NCBI GenBank assembly: GCA_011525665.1
Contig: WYAU01000021.1
Coordinates: 1 to 64,000, forward strand
Reading direction: 5' to 3'
Length of the DNA stretch: 64,000 nucleotides
Source of the DNA: Candidatus Brocadia sp.
GTDB taxonomy: Bacteria > Planctomycetota > Brocadiia > Brocadiales > Brocadiaceae
Shown: positions 45,213 to 52,984 of the stretch, piece after piece
Layout: every line of letters starts with the position of its first letter
Position numbering within the stretch: position 1 is the stretch's first letter
Notes under the pieces: model-generated
Told to the model about the DNA's origin: nothing
The model's database searches: none
The model's input: only the letters and a program-made list of their open reading frames with translations
Made by a program: the position numbers and the translations under genes

Positions 45213-45622
45213 TTCGGGGTAATTACTATTTTTCTGTAAATATTCTGACAGACTATACATACAAAGTAACAACCACTTTCATGACGTACCTGTGTGAGAA
45301 AACCACAGCCGGTCATACTTAATATGTGTCCTGTTAATGATTCCACCGCTTTACGCTTGCTATCTAGCCCGGTATGAGAATACCTTAAGGTCATGCCCAG
45401 GTCACTATGTTCCTGCGCGAGTTTATTATGGCCGGCCAAAAGCATCGTAACGCTAATGTATTCGTTGTGTTAGAGAAGCTGCTAAGTGTATACACTAACA
45501 CCTGAAATTTTGGGTAATTTTTGTGGAAATCCTTGTTTCCTATAAGATGTGGATACACTGTATCAACTATTCACAGCTTGCGACCCATTGTGAGTATTGA
45601 CCACCATTACCGAGGGTTTGAT
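45213..45622 (-). pseudogene. Intergenic region with tyrosine recombinase relic
   Basis: A minus frame from 45445 reads HSDLGMTLRYSHTGLDSKRKAVESL, which is the catalytic-Tyr end of a phage-type integrase (SDI-x-MTMRYAHLSPE-like). The rest of the protein is absent: upstream DNA has stop codons and no box I/II motifs. A perfect GTGTATACAC palindrome lies near 45487-45496. I see no attachment site. The region is otherwise featureless. Confidence 0.45.
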
Positions 45623-46819
45623 TTACCGAAAAGAACCAGAAATGAGGTGTTCGATTAACCTGTGCCCTTCCTTTATGTGGAGACCCGAGGCGTGGGCATT
45701 GGCCTCGGTGTAGGGAAGTCCTATACCCTTCTCGATACCGGTGCCATAGACCGCAAAAGGGACGGATTCCGGGGTATGGGTTCGTTTGGCAATGGGGGTA
45801 TAATGGTCAGGAAGCACAAGGATACGCAGGTCACGGAATTTGCTTTTTGCTTCCAGGACAGGCCCGATTATTTTGCTGTCTACCTGTTCAATGGCATGTA
45901 CCTTTTCATGTACGTTACCCTCGTGTCCGGCCTCATCGGGGGCCTCTATGTGTACCAGTACCACATCGTGGGTTTCCAGCGCCTTAATGGCATAGTACCC
46001 TTTGTTGGCATAATGCGTGTCAAAATAGCCGGTAGCGCCGGGTACATATGTAATGTCCCATCCAAGGTAGCAGGCAATACCCTTGATCAAATCTACCGCG
46101 GTAATGACAGCGCCCGTGAGGTTAAACCGCTCTTTAAACGTGGGCATTTTGGGACGATGCCCCTGCCCCCACAACCAGATCATGTTCGCGGGGTTTTCTT
46201 CCAGGTCTATACGCACCGTGTTCACATCGTGATCCGACAAAAGCGCCCGGGAACGATCCATGAGATCGGTAAGGATTTCGCTTCCATGTCCTTTGGGGAG
46301 GTGTTTTTGAATTGATTGCCCCATGATATCGTGGGGTGGAAAACATTTTGCATCCATCTTCTGTGCGCCTCTGTATACCATGATGTGGCGATAGCTCTTG
46401 CCGGTATAAAACTGAATAATGTCATTGCCCAGTTTTTCGTTCAGGAGTTTAATGAGAACGGCTGCTTCGTCAGTTTTGATATGACCGGCACAAAAGTCCT
46501 CTAAAATGTCTTCGCCGGCGGTAATGAAGTTGCACCGGAACGCCCAATCGCTGTCGCCGAGTTTAACCCCGATACTTGCAGCCTCGAGGGGTGCGCGTCC
46601 CGAATAGTATTCCCGGGGATCGTACCCCAGTAAGGTAAGATTTGCCACGTCGCTGCCAGCTGGAAATCCCCCCGGAATGGTTCGAACAACGCCAAGCTGA
46701 CCATTTTGTGCAAGAAAATCAAGGTTGGGGGTACGTGCCGTTTCAACAGGTGTCCTGCCGCTGAGTTTGTCTATGGGATAGTCTGCCATTCCGTCAGGAA
46801 CAATGATGCAGTATTTCAA
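45623..46819 (-). CDS. ApgM-family phosphotransferase, possibly homoserine kinase
   Basis: 398 residues. The alkaline-phosphatase-superfamily core is seen in IIVPDGMADYP, GGFPAGSDVANLTLLGYDP (Ser nucleophile segment) and VLVHIEAPDEAGHEG. This is the archaeal-type cofactor-independent phosphoglycerate mutase family, a branch of which has been proposed to act as homoserine kinase. The gene immediately follows hom, 8 bases after its stop, which favours the homoserine kinase role in threonine synthesis. As a phosphoglycerate mutase it would interconvert 2- and 3-phosphoglycerate. The two cannot be separated from sequence alone here. Confidence 0.85.
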   Translation of the reverse strand: MKYCIIVPDGMADYPIDKLSGRTPVETARTPNLDFLAQNGQLGVVRTIPGGFPAGSDVANLTLLGYDPREYYSGRAPLEAASIGVKLGDSDWAFRCNFITAGEDILEDFCAGHIKTDEAAVLIKLLNEKLGNDIIQFYTGKSYRHIMVYRGAQKMDAKCFPPHDIMGQSIQKHLPKGHGSEILTDLMDRSRALLSDHDVNTVRIDLEENPANMIWLWGQGHRPKMPTFKERFNLTGAVITAVDLIKGIACYLGWDITYVPGATGYFDTHYANKGYYAIKALETHDVVLVHIEAPDEAGHEGNVHEKVHAIEQVDSKIIGPVLEAKSKFRDLRILVLPDHYTPIAKRTHTPESVPFAVYGTGIEKGIGLPYTEANAHASGLHIKEGHRLIEHLISGSFR

Positions 46820-46827
46820 GAGACCTC

Positions 46828-48123
46828 CTATTCTTCCACACGAAGAAATTTTGTATGGTCTTTTATTATATCAAGTTGCTTGATTTCTGTAAGCGCCTTT
46901 TGCAAATTGCCTTCTTCTGCAAGATGGGTCATCATGACCAGAGGGACGCTGCCGTTTTCCTTTGCCTTGTGCTGTATAACCGAGGCGATGCTGATCTCAC
47001 ATTTTCCCAGGATACCGGATATCTTTGCGAGCACCCCGGGCTTATCCACAACGGAAAACCGCACATAATAGCGGGTCTTGAATTGTTGTAAATCAGCTAT
47101 AGGAACATGCTCGCAATGTCCGGAAAAGGCCTTCATGGCTTTAAACGTGATCCCAGCCCTACCCAGTGCAACGTCCACGAGGTCTGCAACCACGGCGCTG
47201 GCTGTGGGCATCTGGCCTGCCCCTCTTCCATAGAGCATTGTTTCTCCTACAGCGCTTCCTGAAATACAGATGGCATTAAAGACGCCGTTTACTGAAGAAA
47301 GCGGATGATCATGGGGAAGAAGCGCGGGGTGGACGCGGAGTTCAATATGATTTTCGGTTTTTTTTGCAATTGCCAGGAGTTTTAAGGTATATCCCAGTTC
47401 ATGTGCATACCCTATATCCGATAAGTCCACGTCGCTAATACCTTCGCGATAAATGTTCTTGAAATCAAAATCTAAGCCAAAACCTATCCTCGCTAAAATA
47501 GCAAGCTTGTGAGATGAGTCTATGCCCTCTACGTCCATGGTAGGATCTTTTTCGGCATAGCCCAATCTTTGCGCCTCGGCGAGGGCATCCTGGTATTTTA
47601 CATTTTCCTTGGTCATTTTGGTTAAAATATAGTTTGTCGTACCATTTACAATGCCAAAAATGGCCTCAATTTTATTGGCAATAAAACCATCCCTCAGTGC
47701 GGCAATAATGGGAATACCACCTCCCACGCTTGCCTCAAAGGAGATGCTCTTGCCGTGCTCGCGCGCCTTGCCAAAAAGTTCTGAGCCATGTAAGGCCAGA
47801 AGCATTTTGTTTGCCGTTACAACATCCTTTCCCTTTTCAAGGGCTATGGTAATGATTTCTTTGGCGGGATGTAATCCCCCGATAAGTTCTACGACGACCT
47901 GTATATCCGGGTTACTGATGAGTGTCTTTGCATCAGTGGTAAAGAGGATATGTGGGGGTAAATCCAACCTGGTTTTAACATCCGGATTAGAATCTGCGAT
48001 ACCTTTTAGGACAGGTACGCAATCGAGTTTTTCGAGAAGGGGTGAATCCTTTTCCAAAAGGATTTTTGCTACACCGGTACCAACCGTCCCCATGCCTATG
48101 AGTCCTACGTTGAGTGTTTTCAT
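46828..48123 (-). CDS. hom: Homoserine dehydrogenase
   Basis: 431 residues. NAD(P)-binding GMGTVGTGVAKIL at the start, the catalytic domain GGGIPIIAALRDGFIANKI, GIVNGTTNYILTKM and GIDSSHKLAILARIGFG, and a C-terminal ACT domain (YYVRFSVVDKPGVLAKISGILGKCEISI) that usually gives threonine feedback inhibition. It reduces aspartate semialdehyde to homoserine. It is the first gene of a minus pair with the ApgM-family gene. Confidence 0.95.
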   Translation of the reverse strand: MKTLNVGLIGMGTVGTGVAKILLEKDSPLLEKLDCVPVLKGIADSNPDVKTRLDLPPHILFTTDAKTLISNPDIQVVVELIGGLHPAKEIITIALEKGKDVVTANKMLLALHGSELFGKAREHGKSISFEASVGGGIPIIAALRDGFIANKIEAIFGIVNGTTNYILTKMTKENVKYQDALAEAQRLGYAEKDPTMDVEGIDSSHKLAILARIGFGLDFDFKNIYREGISDVDLSDIGYAHELGYTLKLLAIAKKTENHIELRVHPALLPHDHPLSSVNGVFNAICISGSAVGETMLYGRGAGQMPTASAVVADLVDVALGRAGITFKAMKAFSGHCEHVPIADLQQFKTRYYVRFSVVDKPGVLAKISGILGKCEISIASVIQHKAKENGSVPLVMMTHLAEEGNLQKALTEIKQLDIIKDHTKFLRVEE

Positions 48124-48616
48124 AAATTACGTATTTCCCTATTATTATAGAATTCGCCACAAAGAGAAACGGCGTTTGAAAAAAGCCCTAGGCGATACCT
48201 GTGTTGTGCCTTTGTATCTTCAGGTCTTTTGAATAGATAAAGTTGAGGAATTACTATAACGGATAAAAATGTTTATTGTCAATAAAATTTGTACATGATA
48301 AAATTTATAAACAATTAAGGGATTGTTGCCACCTGCATCGTTTGATTTTCCTTGTAATGTTTCAAGGGGTCTGATAAATTATTCCGCAAATTTCGGGAAT
48401 TTTCATCCCCCATAATCCCCCCCCGTAAACGAGGAAAAGGAGGAGGGGAAAGCCGTAAACGGAGAAAAGCAGAAGGGGAAAGTTGCCTAAGACCTGATTT
48501 AATAAGAAGAAATTTCTAACCAACCCTGTAGTGGTAATTCATGAATTGCCACTACACTATTAAAGTCACAGAAGGCTTGACTTATAGAAGAAGACTATGA
48601 GATTCTGTAAAAATAC
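48124..48616. other. Repeat-rich intergenic region before pyrB
   Basis: Holds two repeat types. The first, 48405-48505, has CCCCCCCCGTAAACGAGG and CCGTAAACGG, similar to 3690-3760. The second is a 28-base hairpin at 48528-48555. No gene is visible; the pyrB promoter should be here. Confidence 0.5.
48528..48590. repeat. Short palindromic repeat upstream of pyrB
   Basis: GTAGTGGTAATTC followed by ATGAATTGCCACTAC folds into a near-perfect hairpin. It continues to a string resembling AGAAGGCTTGACTTA. A related string (CAATTAATGAATTGC...ACTGAAGGCCTAATTA) is found at 50018-50075 on the other side of pyrB-pyrI. Confidence 0.55.
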
Positions 48617-49543
48617 ATGATAAGCTTTAAACAAAGAGATATTATTTCCATCAGGCATTTTAACAAAGAGGAGTTATTGTATATCCTGGATATGGCAAAG
48701 CGAATGGAGCAGGCGGAGTATACAGATATACTCAAGGGAAAGGTGCTTGCTTCCTTATTCTTTGAACCTTCAACGAGGACAAGATTGAGCTTTGAATCGG
48801 CCATGAAACGATTGGGGGGAATGGTAATTGGCTTTGCCGAGCCAGGGGTTACTTCAGTGGCCAAGGGGGAGTCGTTGAGCGACTCGGTAAAGATTATCGA
48901 AGGATATTGTGATATTATCGTTTTAAGGCATTATCTCGAAGGTTCTGCACAGTTGGCCGCAGATGTCGTGAAAATACCGGTTATTAATGCGGGGGATGGA
49001 GCAAATCAACACCCGACGCAGACCTTTTTGGACCTTTATACAATACAGAAGACAAAGGGAACGTTGGAGGGTCTTACCATCGGTTTTTTGGGCGACATGA
49101 AGTATGGAAGAACGGTGCATTCCCTTGCTTATGCCCTGGCGTATTTTGGTGCCGAGATGTATTTTGTTTCTCCGCCCGGTCTCCGCCTCCCCCGGGATTT
49201 TATGGAGGCGCTCAAAGACCGGAAGGTAAAATGTCATGAAAACGAATCACTCCTGGGTATAAGCAAAAGACTGGACGTGATTTATTGCACAAGAATCCAG
49301 AAGGAACGTTTTGCAGACCCGGTTGAATTTGAAAAGGTTCGCGGCATTTACAGATTAACGAAGACCATGCTGGAAGAATTTGGAATTAAGGATGATTTAA
49401 AGGTCTTACATCCCTTACCACGTGTGGACGAAATGGATGACAGTCTGGATGCAACCGATTTTGCTGTATATTTTCAACAGGCGCGCAACGGTGTTCCCAT
49501 CAGGAAGGCTTTGCTGGCTGCCGTTTTAGGGACTATTGAATGA
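48617..49543 (+). CDS. pyrB: Aspartate carbamoyltransferase catalytic chain
   Basis: 308 residues. Carbamoyl phosphate motif FEPSTRTRLSFE at about residues 49-60, HPTQTFLDLYTI, and LHPLPRVDEM near the C-terminus. It forms carbamoyl aspartate in pyrimidine synthesis. Its stop overlaps the ATG of pyrI by four bases (ATGA), indicating a coupled operon and a class B, allosterically regulated holoenzyme. Confidence 0.95.
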   Translation: MISFKQRDIISIRHFNKEELLYILDMAKRMEQAEYTDILKGKVLASLFFEPSTRTRLSFESAMKRLGGMVIGFAEPGVTSVAKGESLSDSVKIIEGYCDIIVLRHYLEGSAQLAADVVKIPVINAGDGANQHPTQTFLDLYTIQKTKGTLEGLTIGFLGDMKYGRTVHSLAYALAYFGAEMYFVSPPGLRLPRDFMEALKDRKVKCHENESLLGISKRLDVIYCTRIQKERFADPVEFEKVRGIYRLTKTMLEEFGIKDDLKVLHPLPRVDEMDDSLDATDFAVYFQQARNGVPIRKALLAAVLGTIE

Positions 49544-49989
49544 AACATCTCGACGTTGCCGCAATAAAAGACGGATCGGTTATCGATCACATAGACAGCA
49601 AAAGTACGTTGAAAGTTGCAGAAATTTTAAATATTCAGAATGAGGAGCAAATAGTCCTTGTTGGCATAAATTTAACGAGTAAATTTTTAGGGAAAAAAGG
49701 AATTATAAAGATTGAAGGGAAAATTATTGCTCAAAAAGAGGCCAATAAAATTGCCCTTATTGCCCCAAACGCCACAGTCAACATTATCAAGGATTATGAA
49801 GTTGTTAAAAAATTCAAGATTGTAATTCCAGAAATTATCGAAGGTATTGTTAAATGCTTTAACCCTAATTGTGTGAGCAATTATAACAATATAAAAGCCC
49901 GACAACACGTAGTGAATAAAAACCCTATAAAATTACAATGTCACTATTGCGAACGTATTATGAGTACAAAGGATATTGTATTAATTTAA
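49540..49989 (+). CDS. pyrI: Aspartate carbamoyltransferase regulatory chain
   Basis: 149 residues. The N-terminal allosteric domain (VAAIKDGSVIDHIDSKSTLKVAEIL) binds nucleotides. The C-terminal zinc domain has the four Cys ligands in CFNPNC and CHYCE. It transmits ATP/CTP control to PyrB. It directly follows and overlaps pyrB. The sequence is noticeably richer in Lys, Asn and Ile than its neighbours. The family is firm. Confidence 0.95.
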   Translation: MKHLDVAAIKDGSVIDHIDSKSTLKVAEILNIQNEEQIVLVGINLTSKFLGKKGIIKIEGKIIAQKEANKIALIAPNATVNIIKDYEVVKKFKIVIPEIIEGIVKCFNPNCVSNYNNIKARQHVVNKNPIKLQCHYCERIMSTKDIVLI

Positions 49990-50017
49990 TGCCCGGAATT
50001 TCAAAAACAGATCTATA

Positions 50018-50075
50018 GCCGCAATTAATGAATTGCAGTTCTCTATAAAACTTACTGAAGGCCTAATTAAAATTT
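50018..50075. repeat. Short palindromic repeat downstream of pyrI
   Basis: GCAATTAATGAATTGC (50021-50036) is followed by an ACTGAAGGCCTAATTA tail like that of the repeat upstream of pyrB. The two copies bracket pyrB-pyrI in the same orientation. Confidence 0.5.
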
Positions 50076-50092
50076 CAGATTAAAACTAAAAT

Positions 50093-50159
50093 AGCCCGTC
50101 GTATTCAAGCAACCCGATACATCCAGTTGTGGCTTTTAACCTCTTGAATACGACGGGCT
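50093..50159. ncRNA. Long perfect hairpin downstream of pyrI
   Basis: AGCCCGTCGTATTCAAG at 50093-50109 pairs perfectly over 17 bases with 50143-50159, around a 33-base loop that has its own CAAC/GTTG pair. No T tract follows, so it is not a standard terminator. It may protect or end the pyrBI transcript, or be the stem of a small RNA. Confidence 0.55.
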
Positions 50160-50334
50160 GTTCTGAGACTCCCTCATATCCTTACATCACATCGCCTCCT
50201 TTTACTCTACAAGGTTTTCAAAATTTTATCTCATGCGCTTAATAGCAGCGATTAATAAAATGCGCCTTTTTGAGCTCTCTTCTTTTACTTCATAAAGCTC
50301 GCTTATCGCCACTGAATATTTTCAAAAAACCAAA

Positions 50335-50460
50335 GGGAGTTGGGGGCGGTTGATACTTCACAGATTTTTATAGTGGGTGTTGGTAACTTATTTTATTTTC
50401 CTTTAATTACACCGTGGGGAACGTTGAACCCCATTAACACTCCCCCAACTCCATTTTTAT
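50335..50460 (+). ncRNA. Structured non-coding element (three-way junction with T-rich tail)
   Basis: GGAGTTGGGGG (50336-50346) pairs perfectly with 50442-50452. Inside are two further hairpins: GGTGT/ACACC (50376-50380 with 50409-50413) and GTGGGG/CCCCAT (50414-50419 with 50429-50434). The closing stem is followed by ATTTTTATTAT, a terminator-like tail. No known RNA family is recognised. Confidence 0.5.
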
Positions 50461-50536
50461 TATATCACCAAAAGCGATTTTTGCAAACAAGGAGAAAATA
50501 GAATTTACACCTTTACCCATCACCGGTGTTTTATCA

Positions 50537-50618
50537 AAGAGAGCCGTAGGTGGAAGAAAAGGAGACCAGCGTTGGGGCGCTAGCAGGGTAAAACCCTAAA
50601 ACCACCCACAGCTCTCTT
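50537..50618 (+). ncRNA. Structured non-coding element (multi-helix junction)
   Basis: Closing helix AAGAGAGC/GCTCTCTT (50537-50544 with 50611-50618), next helix GGTGG/CCACC (50549-50553 with 50602-50606), then two hairpins AGCG-TTGGGG-CGCT (50568-50581) and AGGGT-AAA-ACCCT (50585-50597). The shape is like a riboswitch aptamer or small ribozyme, 290 bases before panC. I cannot match it to a known class. Confidence 0.5.
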
Positions 50619-50909
50619 GTAGTATAGCATATTTTAAGTTTTTTTACAAATCGCTAAATGCCTATGTTTGTTTTATAACATGTTTTATTATATGTTGTTA
50701 TGATTCACATTTTATCGTTTTAGAAAAAATTTCAAGACATTAATTTTCTTGATGGTTCGTGTGAAAATAGTTAAGTTATGGTATATTCTTATAATAATTT
50801 GTCTTAAAAAGGGTATCTTTAAAGGGAGACAACAAAAATCACTTGTTCCGTAAATACAAATTATTGTACTATTTTAACAAAGGGGAATTACTAAAGAGGG
50901 AGAATTGTT

Positions 50910-51752
50910 TTGTTGCAGGTGATTAAGCTGATAAAAGATATTAAGCAGAGGATTAGAGCATTGAAAGAAGACCGCGTGAGAATTGGTTTCGTTCCCACAA
51001 TGGGCGCTGTGCATGAAGGGCATTTGAGTCTCATAAGAGAAGCAAGAAAAGAAAATGGCGCAGTGGTGGTAAGTATTTTTGTAAATCCCTTACAGTTTGG
51101 GAAAAACGAAGATTTTGATCGTTATCCAAGGACGTTTGATAACGACTGCAATCTCCTTTCTCAAGAGGGAGTAGATATAGTATTCAAGCCGGATACATCG
51201 GAAATGTTTCCTGATGGATTTTGCACATCAGTCGTCCCGGCGCGACTTGAAGATAAGCTATGCGGTAAATTTCGTCCCGGTCATTTTCGGGGTGTTGCTG
51301 TGATCGTGCTCAAATTACTCAATCTCATAAAGCCCGATATCGCCTATCTCGGCCAAAAGGACTTTCAGCAAGCGGTTGTAATTAAAAGAATGGTTTCCGA
51401 TTTGCATCTCGATGTTGCTATAAAGGTGCTTCCGACGATAAGGGATCGGAATGGTCTGGCCTTGAGTTCAAGAAACGCCTATCTCAGTGAGACGGAAAAG
51501 AAAGATGCCCTTTGTTTATACCAGGCGCTGACAAAGGCACATTCCATGGTAAATGCGGGTATTCAAAATACAGAAAGCATAGTGCGGGAAATGGAGAAAA
51601 TTATCAATACCACGAAATCCGCTGTCATTGATTATATCTCCATTGTAAGCCCTGAAACCCTTGAGGAAGAGCCGATAGCGCGCAGTGGTAACGTTGCAGC
51701 CCTGGCGGTCAGGATCGGAAAGACACGACTCATCGACAATATGATTCTCTGA
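50910..51752 (+). CDS. panC: Pantothenate synthetase (pantoate-beta-alanine ligase)
   Basis: 280 residues. FVPTMGAVHEGHLSLIREA holds the HxGH motif (H35, H38), with VSIFVNPLQFGKNEDFDRYPR, FRPGHFRGVAVIV and YLGQKDFQQ. The enzyme joins pantoate and beta-alanine with ATP. It starts with TTG; GAGGGAG lies upstream at about 8 bases. The 5' region is unusually long and structured (50093-50618). No panB or panD lies in the window. Confidence 0.95.
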   Translation: MLQVIKLIKDIKQRIRALKEDRVRIGFVPTMGAVHEGHLSLIREARKENGAVVVSIFVNPLQFGKNEDFDRYPRTFDNDCNLLSQEGVDIVFKPDTSEMFPDGFCTSVVPARLEDKLCGKFRPGHFRGVAVIVLKLLNLIKPDIAYLGQKDFQQAVVIKRMVSDLHLDVAIKVLPTIRDRNGLALSSRNAYLSETEKKDALCLYQALTKAHSMVNAGIQNTESIVREMEKIINTTKSAVIDYISIVSPETLEEEPIARSGNVAALAVRIGKTRLIDNMIL

Positions 51753-51862
51753 TTGCTTTCCACCTCTTACGGTTTCAACCGGCGGATCGAAACTGCAAAG
51801 GAAGTAGCTGTCTATAGTAGCTTAATTAATTAGTGATCTTCATTGCTAAGGAAAATGATACG

Positions 51863-52984
51863 ATGTTGAAAGAATTTGATTGCCGTTTTTTTGCCTCAGA
51901 GAAGCCATGCCGGTTCAAACTCGATTGCCCCGTTGACGATACGTGTCCCCAATACCAGCCCATGGGGAAACGGATCCTCATTATTAAACTGGCTGCCATT
52001 GGAGATGTCCTGAGAACCACCCCGCTCCTGCCTGTTTTAAGGGAAAAATACCCGCAATCCCATATCACGTGGATTACGGATCAATCATCCCTGTCAGCCT
52101 TGGAGGAAAACCCACACATCGATCGCCTCCTGACGTCAAATTATGAAAATACCCTGCGGCTTCAGGTCGAGACATTTGATATTGTAATCTGCCTGGACAA
52201 GGACACTGTGGCATCCAGCCTTGCATCCCTTGTGAAGGCAGAGCAGAAACTGGGCTTCGCACTCTCCGGGACAGGGCTCCTGTATCCCCTGAACAGGGAG
52301 GCTGAATACCTGTTCCGGTTAGGGGTATCCGATGAACTCAAGTTCCGGCAAAACAAGAAGACCTATCAGCAACTCATCTTTGAAGCCCTTGGATTGGGGG
52401 AAAAATACGGGGAATACGTCATTCACCTGCCTGAAAAATATACTGCTTATGGTGAGCAGTTAATGAAGCAATGGGGGATTCATAACGGCAGGCTGATTAT
52501 CGGCCTGAATACAGGTGCCGGGAAAAGGTTTGCTACAAAACGATGGAAATTAGAGGGCTTTGCCGAGCTTGCAGACCGGCTGTCAATTGACCTGAAGGCG
52601 CACGTGGTGCTCTTGGGAGGACCTGAAGAAGTTGAACGGAATAAGGAAATTGCTTCCAGGACAAAGTCCCGGATAATTGACAGCGGGTGCCATCACAGTC
52701 TGAAGGAATTTATGGGATTAATAAACCAGTGTCATCTGATTGTCACGGGAGACACGCTCGCCCTGCATCTTGCAATCGCACTGAAAAAACGGATCGTTAC
52801 CTTTTTCGGGTCTACGTGCCACCAGGAAATTGACCTTTATGGGAGGGGCAAAAAGCTCGTTGCCGGTGTGGATTGCGCCCCGTGCTATAAAGGTAATTGC
52901 AATACGATGATCTGCATGAAAAGCATACATGCCAATGATGTATTTCATGCGTGCAAAGAGGTATTAGAGACTAAATTATTTTAA
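51863..52984 (+). CDS. Glycosyltransferase family 9 (heptosyltransferase-like)
   Basis: About 373 residues. KRILIIKLAAIGDVLRTTPLLPVLREKYP is the GT9 N-terminal signature, and NTGAGKRFATKRWKLEGFAELADRL with LGGPEE, then GDTLALHLAIALKKRIVTFFGSTCHQEIDLYG form the nucleotide-sugar domain. It probably adds a heptose or other sugar to a lipopolysaccharide core. An N-terminal Cys-rich extension (CRFF...KPCRFKLDCPVDDTCPQYQP) precedes the fold and may bind a metal. The start at 51863 has AAGGAAA upstream; a GTG at 51833 in frame is less likely. Its 3' end overlaps the end of the convergent nuoN gene by nine bases. Confidence 0.87.
   Translation: MLKEFDCRFFASEKPCRFKLDCPVDDTCPQYQPMGKRILIIKLAAIGDVLRTTPLLPVLREKYPQSHITWITDQSSLSALEENPHIDRLLTSNYENTLRLQVETFDIVICLDKDTVASSLASLVKAEQKLGFALSGTGLLYPLNREAEYLFRLGVSDELKFRQNKKTYQQLIFEALGLGEKYGEYVIHLPEKYTAYGEQLMKQWGIHNGRLIIGLNTGAGKRFATKRWKLEGFAELADRLSIDLKAHVVLLGGPEEVERNKEIASRTKSRIIDSGCHHSLKEFMGLINQCHLIVTGDTLALHLAIALKKRIVTFFGSTCHQEIDLYGRGKKLVAGVDCAPCYKGNCNTMICMKSIHANDVFHACKEVLETKLF

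Noticed and set aside
45662-46315. Open plus-strand frame of 217 codons opposite the ApgM-family gene
   Set aside because: Antisense shadow of a well-supported gene; no family features and no ribosome site.
50537-50618. pan motif, THF riboswitch or group II intron domain V
   Set aside because: The pairing pattern and conserved bases of these classes are not met; left as an unassigned structure.
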